Origin: JACVRX01 sp963819885
Lineage (GTDB): Bacteria; Actinomycetota; Actinomycetes; Jiangellales; Jiangellaceae
Assembly: GCA_963819885.1 (NCBI GenBank)
Contig: CAWFXV010000026.1
Location: 62,001-126,000, forward strand
Length of the DNA stretch: 64,000 bases
Direction: 5' to 3'
A model generated the notes under the pieces. That model saw only the letters and a program-made list of their open reading frames with translations, had not been told where the DNA came from and did no database searches. Shown piece after piece: positions 51,312 to 61,357 of this stretch; positions within the stretch are counted from its first letter, which is position 1, and the number at the start of each line of letters is the position of its first letter. The position numbers and the translations under genes were made by a program.

Positions 51312-53090
51312 GTGACCGACGCCGTCGGCCAGACCGTACGTGACGGCGATTCCCGCCGGCGAATCGTCAGCGTGCTCGGCGGAGCGGGTGAGTGGCTGCT
51401 TCGCATCAGCCGGCGAATCAGCAACGTCTGGCAGCGCTCGATCCAGCTTCGGGTGGTCACGGCGACCCTGGCGTTGTCGATCGTCGTTGTGTCCTTCCTG
51501 GGAATCACCGTGCTCCGGCAGGTCACCGACGGTTTGCTCAGCCAGCAGCGCGATACTGCGTTGGCACAGGCGACATCCGGCGTGCGGATCGCGCAGGACC
51601 TTCTCGACGCCTCCAGCGATGTCGAGCCGGCCGGCAACAACCAGCTCCTGCGGCAGATCGTGCGGGACCTGGCGAACCGGGCCGGAGCCGAGGGATTCGA
51701 GGTCGTCCTGACCCGCGGGGACGACGCCTCGGTGACGTCGCGGCGGGTCAAGGCCGACAGCGTCCCGCCGCGCCTGCAAGATCGCACCGCCGAGAAGAGG
51801 TCCGTCTTCTGGACCTACACAGAGATCTCCTATCGCGGCAACCCGCCGCAGGCGCCGGTCCCGGGCATGGTTGCCGGTGCGCAGATCATCCCGCCCAGCG
51901 AGGAGCCGTACGGTCTTTACTACCTGTTCCCGCTCACCGAGCAGCAGGAGACTCTCGATCTTGTCCGCGCGGCGCTAGCGACTGCGGGGCTGGTGCTTGT
52001 CCTGTTGTTGGGCGCGATCGCGTGGCTGGTGACCCGCCAAGTGGTAACTCCGGTTCGGATGGCGGCGAACATCGCCGAGCAGTTCTCTGCCGGCCGGCTA
52101 TCCGAGCGGATGGTCGTCCGCAGCCGCGACGACATCGCCAAGTTGGCGACCAGCTTCAACCAGATGGCCAGCAGCCTCCAGCGTCAGATCGGACAACTCG
52201 AGGAACTGTCCCGGGTCCAGCAGCAATTCGCGTCCGACGTCTCACACGAGCTGAGGACGCCGTTGACGACGGTCCGGATGGCGGCCGACGTACTGCACGA
52301 GTCCCGCGAGGACTTCGACCCGTCGGTGCGACGGTCCGCTGAGCTGCTTCAGGCCCAACTCGACCGGTTCGAAGCCCTGCTGTCTGACCTGCTGGAAATC
52401 AGCCGGTTCGACGCGGGAGCCGTCGTCCTCAGCGCAGAGGCCGCAGACGTGCGCGACCTCGCGCACGCCGTGACCGAGAGTGCTGCACCGCTCGCCGCGC
52501 GGAAGGGCACTGCCCTGCGGGTGGACGTACCGGCGACGCCCTGCATCGGCGAGATCGACTCCCGCAGGATCGAACGGGTCCTGCGGAATCTCGTCGTGAA
52601 CGCGATCGAGCACGGCGAAGGTCGCGACGTGGTCATCCGGGTGGCCGCCGACGACAACGCTGTCGCCGTCGCCGTCCGAGATCACGGTGTCGGGCTCAAG
52701 CCGGGGGAGTCGTCACTGGTCTTCCACCGGTTCTGGCGGGCTGACCCGGCGCGGGCTCGGACCACCGGGGGAACCGGGCTGGGCCTGGCGATCGCGCTCG
52801 AGGATGCCCGCCTGCACGGCGGATGGCTGCAGGCCTGGGGGGAACCGGCTCGCGGCTCGCAGTTTCGGCTCACGTTGCCCCAGCGCGCCGGCGCCGAATT
52901 GACCTCGTCACCGATCGCGTTGGTGCCCGAGGACGCTGGTCACGACGCCGGCGTCCCCGACGTCGGCGAACCCTACCGGCGGACGGGGCAGCCAGCTGGC
53001 TTCGGCGGCAAGGCCAGGACCGGGAGGTCTATCCGGCCCAGTACGGAAGACAGCTCGGGAGCCGACACCGAGGCCACTCGCCGTGTCTAG
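51312..53090 (+). CDS. mtrB: MtrB sensor histidine kinase
   Basis: 592 residues from GTG, one base after the mtrA stop. Helix 1 is near residues 50-70, an extracytoplasmic sensor domain follows, and helix 2 (VLVLLLGAIAWLV) is near 225-237. HAMP is next, then the H-box FASDVSHELRTPLTTVRMAA (His ~311), N-box NLVVNAIEHGEG, and G-boxes DHGVGLKP and GGTGLGLAIALED. The C-terminal ~60 residues are low complexity. It should phosphorylate MtrA. Its end overlaps lpqB. Confidence 0.95.
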   Translation: MTDAVGQTVRDGDSRRRIVSVLGGAGEWLLRISRRISNVWQRSIQLRVVTATLALSIVVVSFLGITVLRQVTDGLLSQQRDTALAQATSGVRIAQDLLDASSDVEPAGNNQLLRQIVRDLANRAGAEGFEVVLTRGDDASVTSRRVKADSVPPRLQDRTAEKRSVFWTYTEISYRGNPPQAPVPGMVAGAQIIPPSEEPYGLYYLFPLTEQQETLDLVRAALATAGLVLVLLLGAIAWLVTRQVVTPVRMAANIAEQFSAGRLSERMVVRSRDDIAKLATSFNQMASSLQRQIGQLEELSRVQQQFASDVSHELRTPLTTVRMAADVLHESREDFDPSVRRSAELLQAQLDRFEALLSDLLEISRFDAGAVVLSAEAADVRDLAHAVTESAAPLAARKGTALRVDVPATPCIGEIDSRRIERVLRNLVVNAIEHGEGRDVVIRVAADDNAVAVAVRDHGVGLKPGESSLVFHRFWRADPARARTTGGTGLGLAIALEDARLHGGWLQAWGEPARGSQFRLTLPQRAGAELTSSPIALVPEDAGHDAGVPDVGEPYRRTGQPAGFGGKARTGRSIRPSTEDSSGADTEATRRV

Positions 53091-54765
53091 ACCTCGCCTC
53101 GGGTTTGCTGCCGTACTCGTCATCGCGTTGGCCACGGGCTGCGCGCAGATCCCGACGTCGGGGCCGGTCGTCGAAGGTGAAGCGGTCCCTGAGCAGCTGC
53201 CGGTGTCGGTCGGTTTTGTTCCGAATCCGCCGGCAGCGGGCGCGAGTGAGACCGACATCGTCCAGGGATTCCTGGAGGCCATGGCCTCCTACGAGGCTGG
53301 CTATCAGACCGCGAAGGAGTTCCTCACGCCGGACGCCGCGTCTGCTTGGGAGCCTTCTGCGGCCATGACGATCTACTCGGTCACCCCGACGGTGACCCAG
53401 ACAGCCCGGGGAGCGGTCCGTCTCACCTTGACGGTGGAGGCGGTGATCTCAGCCGAGGCGGGTTATGAACGCCGGGCACCGGCGGTGGCTACGGAATTCG
53501 ACCTGACCCTGAGTCAGGTCGACGGGGAGTGGCGGATCGCCGATCCGCCCCCCGGCCTCCTGGTATTCAAAGGGGACTTCGTCAGCGAGTTCCGTGAGTA
53601 CAACCTGTACTACTGGGATGCCGACTTCGAGGAGCTCGTTCCGGATCCGGTGTATGTGCCGACCCAGGGCAACGTGCCATCTCTGCTCGCCGAAGCACTG
53701 GTGCGGGGACCGTCCCGATGGCTCGCTCCGGCGGTCTCGACGGCCTTTCCCGACGGCACCACCGTCCCACTTCCGGTTGCAGTCGACGCCGGTCGCGCAC
53801 AGGTCGAGCTCAGTGCCGAAGCGGCCGACGGGACACCGGAGGATCAGCGTGAGCAGATGACCGCGCAACTGGCGTGGACACTGGACCAGGTCGACGGTGT
53901 TCAGCAGGTCGTGGTGCGGGCGGACGGTGTTCCGCTGACCGACGCCGCGTCGACTGCCGGGCCGGCCGAGTCCTTCGGTGAGCTCGACCCGAATCGACCG
54001 CGGGGGAGGGAGCTGTTCGCGCTCACCGACCCCGGTGTCGTCGTCGGTGACCAGCTCACTCCCGTCGCCGGACCGCTCGGTGAGCTCCCCGAAGCACGGG
54101 CCGTGGCCGTCGATCCTCTGGCCGGCCGGGCTGCCGTCGTCGACGCCAACGGGACGCAGGTGCTCTGGGCGCCGTTCGACAACGCAGCGGAGGTCGCTGT
54201 GCTCGTCACTGGAACCGACCTGAGATCGCTGTCGTGGGATCGGACCGGCTTGGTGTGGGCGGTCGACCAGGTTCCGGGCGGATCGAGGGTCATCGTCGCT
54301 ACGCCGGACGGTGCGGTGTCCGAGGTACCGGCTCCGCAGCTGCTGGCCGGGCGCGACATCGACGACCTGGCCGTGTCGCCGGACGGAAGCAGGGTCGCTC
54401 TGGCCGTCGAGGGCGAATTGATGGTTGGAATCGTGCTCCGCGATCTCGCTCAGACGACGGCCAGCATCGAGGGCCTCCGCCGGGTTCAGGTCGACGGTCG
54501 GGTGGTCACCAGCGTCGCGTGGTCGGGGCTGACCGAGCTGGCCATCCTCGTCCAACGAGACGATGAGTCGACCGAGCCGTTCCGCGTCGGCATCGGCGGC
54601 TCGGACCTCAGGCCGGCCGGACCGGTACCCAGCGCCGTCGACATCGCCGCAACTCCCGGACAAGGGCTGGCTGTGAGCACCGCAGACGGCACTCTGCTAC
54701 GGCAGACGCCCACGCTCCGCTGGGTCGAGGTCGGTGCCGCGCTGGGTCCCGCGTATCCCGGCTAG
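53083..54765 (+). CDS. lpqB: LpqB lipoprotein, partner of MtrAB
   Basis: 560 residues from a GTG overlapping the mtrB stop by 8 bases. The lipobox is ALATGC with Cys20 as the acylation site. GerMN-like domain (NVPSLLAEALVRGPSRWL, VSTAFPDGTTVPLPV) in the middle and a beta-propeller-like C-terminal half follow. In mycobacteria LpqB modulates MtrB signalling from outside the membrane. Confidence 0.94.
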   Translation: MSRPRLGFAAVLVIALATGCAQIPTSGPVVEGEAVPEQLPVSVGFVPNPPAAGASETDIVQGFLEAMASYEAGYQTAKEFLTPDAASAWEPSAAMTIYSVTPTVTQTARGAVRLTLTVEAVISAEAGYERRAPAVATEFDLTLSQVDGEWRIADPPPGLLVFKGDFVSEFREYNLYYWDADFEELVPDPVYVPTQGNVPSLLAEALVRGPSRWLAPAVSTAFPDGTTVPLPVAVDAGRAQVELSAEAADGTPEDQREQMTAQLAWTLDQVDGVQQVVVRADGVPLTDAASTAGPAESFGELDPNRPRGRELFALTDPGVVVGDQLTPVAGPLGELPEARAVAVDPLAGRAAVVDANGTQVLWAPFDNAAEVAVLVTGTDLRSLSWDRTGLVWAVDQVPGGSRVIVATPDGAVSEVPAPQLLAGRDIDDLAVSPDGSRVALAVEGELMVGIVLRDLAQTTASIEGLRRVQVDGRVVTSVAWSGLTELAILVQRDDESTEPFRVGIGGSDLRPAGPVPSAVDIAATPGQGLAVSTADGTLLRQTPTLRWVEVGAALGPAYPG

Positions 54766-54838
54766 ATGGTGGTGTGCGGTGCGAAATTGCCGCCGCTCCG
54801 GCTGGATCGAGTGTTCACAGGTTGCGTGACACGTACGG

Positions 54839-55600
54839 GTGTCTCGCACGTTGTGCACAGTTGATCAAGAAGGTGTTGGCGGGACGATCGTGCTCGGCCA
54901 CTCTGAATCGGTGCACCGGCATGGCTGGATCAGGCAGCTCGCGACGGCTGCGGCCGACCTCGCTGTCGGCGGGGTGTGCGCGGGCTGCGCGAGGTCGCCG
55001 GGCTTGCTCTGCTCTGCGTGTCGTCGCGAGTTCCGGGGGCCGGCCCGGGTTTTGGGCCTGCGGCCAGGCGGAATACCGGTCGTCGCGACGTGCACGTACG
55101 GCGGAGCCGTGCGCAGCGCTGTGCTGGCGCACAAGGAACATGGTCGGCTCGGATTGTCCCGGCCGTTCGGTGCCGCGCTGGCGGCTGCGGCAGGCCATTT
55201 GCTCGACACATTCGAGCTCGCCCTCCGGCCGGTGGCCTTGGTCCCGGCACCTTCTACCCGACCTGCGACTCGCCAACGCGGACACGATCCTCTGCTCCGC
55301 GTTGCCAGTCGAGCCGGCATCGTGCTCCGCCGAGCCGGTGTCGACTGCGCCGTCGTTCCGGCGGTACGACACGGTCGTCGGGTCCGGGACCAGGCCGGTC
55401 TGGGACAGGCCGCTCGCAAGGCGAATCTGTACGAGTCCATGATCATCCGTTCGGGTGCGCCGCAACTGCTGACGAACCGATCGGTGGTGATCGTTGACGA
55501 TGTCGTGACCACGGGGGCGACGATCGATGAGGTTGCCCGGACTATTCGGCTCATGGGACTAGAGCCTCGTGGTGCGGCTGTCATCGCAGCGACTCCGTGA
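54839..55600 (+). CDS. ComF-like phosphoribosyltransferase-fold protein
   Basis: 253 residues from the GTG at 54839; a GTG at 54890 is equally possible. CAGCARSPGLLCSACRREF is the zinc-ribbon at the N-terminus, HKEHGRLGLSRPFGAAL follows, and the PRTase PRPP loop VVIVDDVVTTGATIDE is near the end. ComF proteins support DNA uptake in competent bacteria, but in actinomycetes this gene is simply conserved between lpqB and hpf with no shown role. Confidence 0.88.
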   Translation: MSRTLCTVDQEGVGGTIVLGHSESVHRHGWIRQLATAAADLAVGGVCAGCARSPGLLCSACRREFRGPARVLGLRPGGIPVVATCTYGGAVRSAVLAHKEHGRLGLSRPFGAALAAAAGHLLDTFELALRPVALVPAPSTRPATRQRGHDPLLRVASRAGIVLRRAGVDCAVVPAVRHGRRVRDQAGLGQAARKANLYESMIIRSGAPQLLTNRSVVIVDDVVTTGATIDEVARTIRLMGLEPRGAAVIAATP

Positions 55601-55758
55601 GTGCTCCCCCACAGACGATCGGGGTGTCCCCGCTGCCAGTGAGCCGCTAGCGTGAGGACATGGCATCTGCCGCGCCGTGTCGCCGTTGGTGACGACGAGG
55701 AGACCAAACCGCGCCCGCGGATGCCCTCCCGACTGACCGACCAGACGAGGGAGATCCG

Positions 55759-56373
55759 GTGGAGATCGTGTTGAAGGGGCGCCGCGTCGCCGTCACCGAT
55801 CGGTTTCGCCGCCATGTGTCGGACAAGCTGGCGAAGCTGGAGCGTTTCGATCACAAGGTCATCCGGATCGACGTCGAACTGTCCAGGAAAACCAATCCGC
55901 GTCGATCCGAGCAGTCCGACCGTATCGAGCTGACGGTGCATTCCAAGGGCCCGGTCGTCCGAGCGGAGGCGGCCGCGGACGATCGTTATGCGGCACTGGA
56001 TATCGCGGTGGAGCGGCTGATGACCAGGCTGCGCAAGGCAGCCGACCGACGCCGGGTCCACCACGGGACCCGCACGCCCCTGTCGGTGCGGCGGGCGGCC
56101 TTGGCGGCCGACGGCGCGGCTACATCGACCGATGGCGTTCCGCCTGAGTCAGCGCACGAACAGGCGCCCCCGGTCGTTGCCGCTGACATCGGCCCGATGG
56201 TCGTGCGCGAGAAGACTCACCAGGCCAGTCCCATGACCCTCGACCAGGCGCTCTACGAGATGGAACTGGTCGGGCATGATTTCTACCTGTTCGTCGACGC
56301 CGACACCAAGGCTCCGAGCGTCGTGTACCGACGGCGCGGATACGACTACGGCGTCATCCACCTCGACGTCTAG
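55759..56373 (+). CDS. hpf: Long-form ribosome hibernation-promoting factor
   Basis: 204 residues from GTG after GAGGGAGATCCG. The N-terminal S30AE domain (VEIVLKGRRVAVTDRFRRH, KVIRIDVELSRKTNPR) sits in the ribosomal A/P sites. The C-terminal domain (MTLDQALYEMELVGHDFYLF, SVVYRRRGYDYGVIHLDV) mediates 100S dimer formation. The two are joined by a ~60-residue linker. The 158-base gap upstream holds only a possible promoter. Confidence 0.94.
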   Translation: MEIVLKGRRVAVTDRFRRHVSDKLAKLERFDHKVIRIDVELSRKTNPRRSEQSDRIELTVHSKGPVVRAEAAADDRYAALDIAVERLMTRLRKAADRRRVHHGTRTPLSVRRAALAADGAATSTDGVPPESAHEQAPPVVAADIGPMVVREKTHQASPMTLDQALYEMELVGHDFYLFVDADTKAPSVVYRRRGYDYGVIHLDV

Positions 56374-56389
56374 GCCGCCGCTGGCCTCC

Positions 56390-56403
56390 ACCGGAATTCC
56401 GGT
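56390..56403. other. 14-base palindrome after hpf
   Basis: ACCGGAATTCCGGT is a perfect palindrome 17 bases past the hpf stop and 40 bases before the next GTG. It could be a terminator stem with no loop or a dimeric operator. Confidence 0.4.
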
Positions 56404-56442
56404 TGGTGAGGTTGTCGGTGGCGGCTGGCAGTATCACCGAAC

Positions 56443-57666
56443 GTGCCGCCGGCCCGACCTGCCCGAGCCAGCCTGTCGCAAGCGCAGGCTCGTCGAGTCG
56501 CCCTGGCCGCTCAGGGCTTCGCCGACCCGACTCCGGTACGACCCGATCGTCGTGCCCTGCGACGGGTACTCGACCGGGTCGGGATCATCCAGATCGACTC
56601 TGTCAACGTGCTGTGTCGTTCGCACTACCTCCCCCTCTACAGCCGGGTCGGGCCGTATCCACGGGAGATGCTCGACCGAGCGGCCAGCCGAGCACCTCGG
56701 CTGGTGTTCGAGTATTGGGCGCATGAAGCATCCCTGGTTCCGATCCACCTCCAGCCGTACCTGCGCTGGCGGATGGATGCCGCTGCCGACACCGCCTGGG
56801 GCGGGATGCGGCGGATCGCTCGCGACCAGCCTGAGCTCGTTGCTTGGGTCCTCGACGAGGTGCGCCGACGTGGACCGGTGACGGCCGGGATGATCGAGCA
56901 CGACTCACCCAGGACCCAGGACTACGGCTGGGGCTGGAACTGGTCGCAGGCAAAGCGCGCGCTGGAGTACCTGTTCTGGGCCGGCGAGGTCGCGGCAGCA
57001 GGCAGGCAGAACTTCGAGCGGCTTTACGACCTGCCCGAGCGCGTGCTGCCGCCAGCGGTACTCGAAGCACCGACGCCTTCGGTAACCGATGCGCATCGCG
57101 AGCTGGTCGCGATCGCTGCCCGAGCTCAAGGGGTGGCCACCCAGCAATGCCTGCGCGACTACTTCCGCCTCGACGTCGCCTCGACCAGGCAAGCCGTCGA
57201 CGAGCTCGTCGAAGACGAGGAACTCCTCCCGGTCCGGATCGAGGGGTGGAACCGGCCGGCATATCTGCACCGGGCCGCCCGAGTCCCGCGCCGGGTCGCC
57301 GCGCGGGCCCTGCTGAGCCCGTTCGACTCGTTGATCTGGGAACGCGCCCGAACGGAGGCGCTGTTCGGCTTCCGGTACCGCATCGAGATCTACGTTCCGG
57401 CGGCCAAACGGGTGCACGGCTACTACGTGCTGCCATTCCTGCTCGGCGACCAGCTGGTGGCCCGGGTCGATCTCAAAGCAGACCGCCAGGGCCGCGTGCT
57501 GCGAGTCCAGGCGGCCTGGACCGAGCCGGGCGCGCCGGGCGAGACCGCCGCAGAGCTGGCGGTCGAGCTGGTGGTGCTGGCGGTATGGCTCGGCCTTTCC
57601 GACGTTGTGGTGGCCGGCCGTGGCGACTTGGCCCCCGACCTGAGGGCGGCCCTCGCAGCTGGCTAG
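56443..57666 (+). CDS. YcaQ/AlkX-like DNA glycosylase (HTH_42 family)
   Basis: 407 residues from GTG. Winged-helix tandem family PF06224. LSQAQARRVALAAQGFADP opens it; VGIIQIDSVNVLCRSHYLPL contains the QxD motif (QID) that is catalytic in E. coli YcaQ; RLVFEYWAHEASLVP and YGWGWNWSQAKRALEYLFW follow. The C-terminal part includes LLSPFDSLIWERARTEALFG. Relatives unhook interstrand crosslinks and remove alkylpurines. Confidence 0.9.
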   Translation: MPPARPARASLSQAQARRVALAAQGFADPTPVRPDRRALRRVLDRVGIIQIDSVNVLCRSHYLPLYSRVGPYPREMLDRAASRAPRLVFEYWAHEASLVPIHLQPYLRWRMDAAADTAWGGMRRIARDQPELVAWVLDEVRRRGPVTAGMIEHDSPRTQDYGWGWNWSQAKRALEYLFWAGEVAAAGRQNFERLYDLPERVLPPAVLEAPTPSVTDAHRELVAIAARAQGVATQQCLRDYFRLDVASTRQAVDELVEDEELLPVRIEGWNRPAYLHRAARVPRRVAARALLSPFDSLIWERARTEALFGFRYRIEIYVPAAKRVHGYYVLPFLLGDQLVARVDLKADRQGRVLRVQAAWTEPGAPGETAAELAVELVVLAVWLGLSDVVVAGRGDLAPDLRAALAAG

Positions 57667-57678
57667 GAAAGGCCGCAT

Positions 57679-59323
57679 GTGCTGACGATCTCGACATCGG
57701 GCAATCGCAACTACCATGACGACGTGCCTGCCGAGGGCGCGTCGAGTCAGGACCGGGTGCGGACCGCCGAGATCATCGCGGCGCTCTCGCTCGCGACCGA
57801 TCTCGGGATGGGGTTCCCTTACGAGCACGGCCTGCACAGCGCCCTCGTCGCCATGCGTCTGGCCGAGCGGCTGGGAGTCGACGCACGAGACAGCGTCCGC
57901 GGCGTATTCCGTCTCCCTGCTGTTCCACATCGGGTGCACCACGGACGCCGAGATGGCGGCGAACCTGTTCCGCGAGGGCGCGCTGAGGACCCACTTCGAC
58001 CCGGTCATGTTCGGTAGCCCAGCCCAGACGGTACGGGGAATCGTGCGCGCGTTGGCCGATCCCGATACCGCCCCGCCGTTCCGAACCGTTCTGGCGCTTG
58101 GTCGCTTCCTGCGGGTGGGCCGAGGACATCGTGAGCACATGGTTGCGCTGTGTGAGGTAACGCCCATGCTGACCGACCGACTCGGCCTTCCCGAGAGCGT
58201 GCGGGACGCGTTCGCCCACCTCACCGAACGGTGGGACGGAAAAGGCGCGCCGGCGGGGCTCAGTGGTGAGGAGCTCCCGCTTCCGTTACGGATCGCCCAT
58301 GTTGCGCGAGACGCGACGTTCCAGCTCATGCTCGGTGGCGAAGACCACGCCGCGAGGGTCATGCGGGAGCGAGCCGGGCACGCGTTCGACCCGGCGATCG
58401 CGGGCTTGGTCGCCGAGGATGCCCGAACGATCCTGGCGTCCGATAGCGCTGGTTCTCGGTGGGACGACACTCTGGCCGCCGAGCCGCAGCCCCAGCTGTT
58501 CTTGGAAGGCGCGGCAATCGACCGTGCACTGGCAGCGATCGGGAACTTTGCCGATCTCGCCTCAAGGTACCTGGTGGGACACTCCGCAGGGGTCGCCGAG
58601 CTGGCGACGGCGGCGGGTCGGCAGTGCGGCCTGGACGACGCGGCACGGCTGGCACTGCAGCGTGCGGCGCTGGTCCACGACGTCGGGCGGGTAGCGATCT
58701 CGACCCGCGTCTGGGGAAAGGCTGAACCGCTGACGGCGGATGAACGGGAACAGATCAGGTTGCACGCGTATCACACCGAGCGCGTCCTGCACCACTCTCC
58801 GTTTCTCGCCGCGTTCATGCCGGTCTCGACTGCGCACCACGAACGGCTGGACGGCACCGGATACCACCGCGGCGCTGGCGGACTGACGCTGGCTCCGTCC
58901 ATGCGCCTGCTCGCCGCTGCGGACGCCTACCACGCGATGACCGAGCCACGACCGCACCGTTCATCGCTGTCCCCTGCGCAAGCCGCTAACGAGCTTGCCC
59001 GGGAGGTCGACGCGGGGCGGCTCGACGCGGTCGCTGTCGCGGCAGTACTGCAGGCCGCCGGCCAGCGCGTCCCTCGGCTGGAACGGCCGGCCGGGCTCAC
59101 CGAGCGCGAGGTGGTGGTGGTCGGGATGCTGGCGCGCGGGCTGCAGACGAAACAGATCGCTCGCGCACTCGGAATCTCGCCGAAGACCGCCGATCACCAT
59201 ATTCAGAACGCCTACGCCAAGATCGGTGTGTCGACGCGTCCCGCGGCCACGCTCTTCGCCATGGAGCATGGCCTGCTGGCCTGGGGAGAATTCCCGATGT
59301 CACCGGCGTCCGTCCGCTCCTAG
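57679..59323 (+). pseudogene. HD-GYP domain protein with C-terminal LuxR helix-turn-helix, one frameshift
   Basis: The first frame (GTG 57679, or GTG 57724) gives TAEIIAALSLATDLGMGFPY and HGLHSALVAMRLAERLGVDA. At about 57895-57910 it runs wrong, and the next frame continues with SAAYSVSLLFHIGCTTDAEM to the stop at 59323. The HD-GYP parts are ALVHDVGRVAIS and TAHHERLDGTGYHRG, which in this family bind two metals and hydrolyse cyclic dinucleotides, though not all members are active. A LuxR-type HTH ends it (LTEREVVVVGMLARGLQTKQ, SPKTADHHIQNAYAKIGVST). Joined length ~547. One base too many near GTCCGCGGCG explains the shift; a sequencing indel cannot be excluded. Confidence 0.82.
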
Positions 59324-59382
59324 CGTCCGAGCCAGGAACCTCGCCACTGGGTGCGGTCCTGGGCGAACGAGGGAGCGAAGCG

Positions 59383-60123
59383 ATGTCGATTTACCCAAGA
59401 ACATCGGGCGTTTCGGGCAGCAGCATGACGCCGGCTGCCCAAGCCCGTCTTCGGCCCACATGGTTACGGCTGTGCGCTGTGGCCGGCATCGTCGGCCCGG
59501 TGCTGTTTACCGTGACGTTCCTCGTCCAGGAGCAGTTTCGTCGCGACGAGTACAGCCCGATTGCCGAACCAGTGAGCGCGCTCGAGGCCGGGCCCAACGG
59601 GTGGATTCAGCAACTGAACTTCGTCGTCTTCGCGGTGCTGCTGTTTGCGTTCGCGGTGGGATTGCACCACGGAGTTCAGCCGACCCGATTCGGGATCGCC
59701 GGCCCTGCGCTCATAGCGTGGGGTGGAGTAGGTCTGGTGCTCGCGGCTGTCTTCCCGTTGCGGGTGGACGTCTCAGGCGCCACCTACGATCCGACCGGAC
59801 TCCACTACGTGAGCGGTCCAATCGTTTTTGCGAGCATCGGTGTCGGACTCGTCGTGCTGTCCCGCCGGCTGGCGCGGGATCCCAGCTGGCGCAATCTGGC
59901 CGGCTACACCCTCGGGACGGGGGTTGCCGTAGTCGTTATGTTCGTGGCCTTCGGTCTTCTCGTCAGACCGGACGACGCGCCGCTGCACGATTACCTGGGG
60001 CTTGCGCAGCGCGCGACACTGGCGGTCTGGCTCCCCTGCGTGGTCATACTCGCCGTTCGGTTGCTTCGACTCACCAGGGACGCCCGCGCTGCCGTCGATG
60101 TCGATCTGGCCCGTACTCTGTGA
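59383..60123 (+). CDS. DUF998 family membrane protein
   Basis: 246 residues with six predicted helices. Typical DUF998 features: LCAVAGIVGPVLFTVTFLVQ, YSPIAEPVSALEAGPNGWIQ and GLHYVSGPIVFASIGVGLVV. Function unknown. It converges on the GNAT gene with stops only a few bases apart. Confidence 0.88.
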   Translation: MSIYPRTSGVSGSSMTPAAQARLRPTWLRLCAVAGIVGPVLFTVTFLVQEQFRRDEYSPIAEPVSALEAGPNGWIQQLNFVVFAVLLFAFAVGLHHGVQPTRFGIAGPALIAWGGVGLVLAAVFPLRVDVSGATYDPTGLHYVSGPIVFASIGVGLVVLSRRLARDPSWRNLAGYTLGTGVAVVVMFVAFGLLVRPDDAPLHDYLGLAQRATLAVWLPCVVILAVRLLRLTRDARAAVDVDLARTL

Positions 60124-60125
60124 GT

Positions 60126-60185
60126 TTGATCATGGCGAAACGACGGTGCTGGATCGCTTCACACTATCCACTTCGCCATGATCAA
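60126..60185. terminator. Inverted repeat at the convergent DUF998/GNAT end
   Basis: Perfect 14-base arms TTGATCATGGCGAA and TTCGCCATGATCAA enclose a 32-base loop. It lies at the shared 3' end of both genes (inside the last GNAT codons), so it could terminate both transcripts. The core matches the hairpins near 28.9 and 61.4 kb. Confidence 0.6.
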
Positions 60186-61305
60186 CGGGATCTGTGGTGA
60201 GCAGGTCGTACCAGTGCAGGTCGACATAGGTACCGTCGCCGAGCCGCTCGGCCGACCTCTCCGTTCCGGTATGGACGAAACCGTTGCGGACCGCGACCAT
60301 CTGAGATGCCTCGTTGCCGTTGGCGTGCGCCAACAACAGCCGGCGCATGCCTAGCCCACCGTCTGCGGTTGCGATGAATGCGTGCCGGACCATCAGCCGG
60401 ACCGCCTCTGTCGCGACCCCCCGGCCTCGTCCCGACGGGGCGACCCAGTACCCAACTTCTGCGGAATGCCGGACCGGCGAATCGCCGGGCGCCGTTAGCG
60501 AGAACGAGCCCGTGGCCGGAGCGTGATCGTCGACCGCCGCCGCCCAGTGGATTCCCCGCGCGGATGCATGCGCCTCCTCGCGGGCGGCGATGTACTCGAT
60601 GGCCGTGTCTCGGGTGTACGGGTCGGGCAGGTTACCGAACCAGTACCGGGTCACAGGGTCGTTGAACGCCTCGACGACGGCGTCGGCGTCGGACTCCCGC
60701 CAGCGCCGCAGCACGATCCCCTTCCCGCGAAGGGTCGGCACGTCGAACCACGGCAAGGTCGGCTCCCGCTTGTCGCCCGCTAGCAGGGTGGCGACCCACG
60801 CATCCTGTCGTTCACCATGCTTGGGCAGATGCGCTCGGAGCGTCCCTTCGACGGTGAACCCCAGCCGCCACGCCACGCGTCGGGATGCCCAGTTGCCGAC
60901 GGAGGCGTGCCAGATCAAGCGCTGTAGCCCGACACCCTTCGGATCGAACACATGGTCGGCGACCAGCCGGATCGTTTCGGTCATCAGTCCGGACCCGCGT
61001 GCCTCGGCGGCGAGCCAATAGCCGATCTCGGCCGAGCCCTGACCGTCAAGTCCGAGACCGACCATGCCGAGAACGGTCTTGTCTTGTGGGTCACGCAACG
61101 CCCAGGTGAGCTCCCTGCCGCTGTCCCAGCCACCGGGGACCATTTCGCGGACGAACACGTGGGCGTCGCGACGCTGATAAGGCGACGGCACTGTCGTCCA
61201 CCGCTGGATCTGCTCGTCCTGGCACAACTCGGTGATGCGGTCGATGTCGTCGCGAGTCGGCACCGTCAGCAAGACCCGGTCACCACGTAGTTCGTACGGA
61301 CGCAT
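60130..61305 (-). CDS. Tandem GNAT-family N-acetyltransferase
   Basis: 391 residues from the ATG giving MRPYELRGDRVLLTVPTRDD. Two RimJ/RimL-type GNAT domains are joined. The first has IGYWLAAEARGSGLMTETI and RRVAWRLGFTVEGTLR; the second starts near LRGKGIVLRRWRESDADAVV and has VGYWVAPSGRGRGVATEAV and SQMVAVRNGFVHTGTE. Both acetyl-CoA loops (RGSGL, RGRGV) look intact. Substrate unknown. Confidence 0.88.
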   Translation of the reverse strand: MRPYELRGDRVLLTVPTRDDIDRITELCQDEQIQRWTTVPSPYQRRDAHVFVREMVPGGWDSGRELTWALRDPQDKTVLGMVGLGLDGQGSAEIGYWLAAEARGSGLMTETIRLVADHVFDPKGVGLQRLIWHASVGNWASRRVAWRLGFTVEGTLRAHLPKHGERQDAWVATLLAGDKREPTLPWFDVPTLRGKGIVLRRWRESDADAVVEAFNDPVTRYWFGNLPDPYTRDTAIEYIAAREEAHASARGIHWAAAVDDHAPATGSFSLTAPGDSPVRHSAEVGYWVAPSGRGRGVATEAVRLMVRHAFIATADGGLGMRRLLLAHANGNEASQMVAVRNGFVHTGTERSAERLGDGTYVDLHWYDLLTTDPVDHGEVDSVKRSSTVVSP

Positions 61306-61357
61306 GGCCCAATACTGTCCGGGCGGAACCGGCCGGATCGACCTATTAGCGACGACC

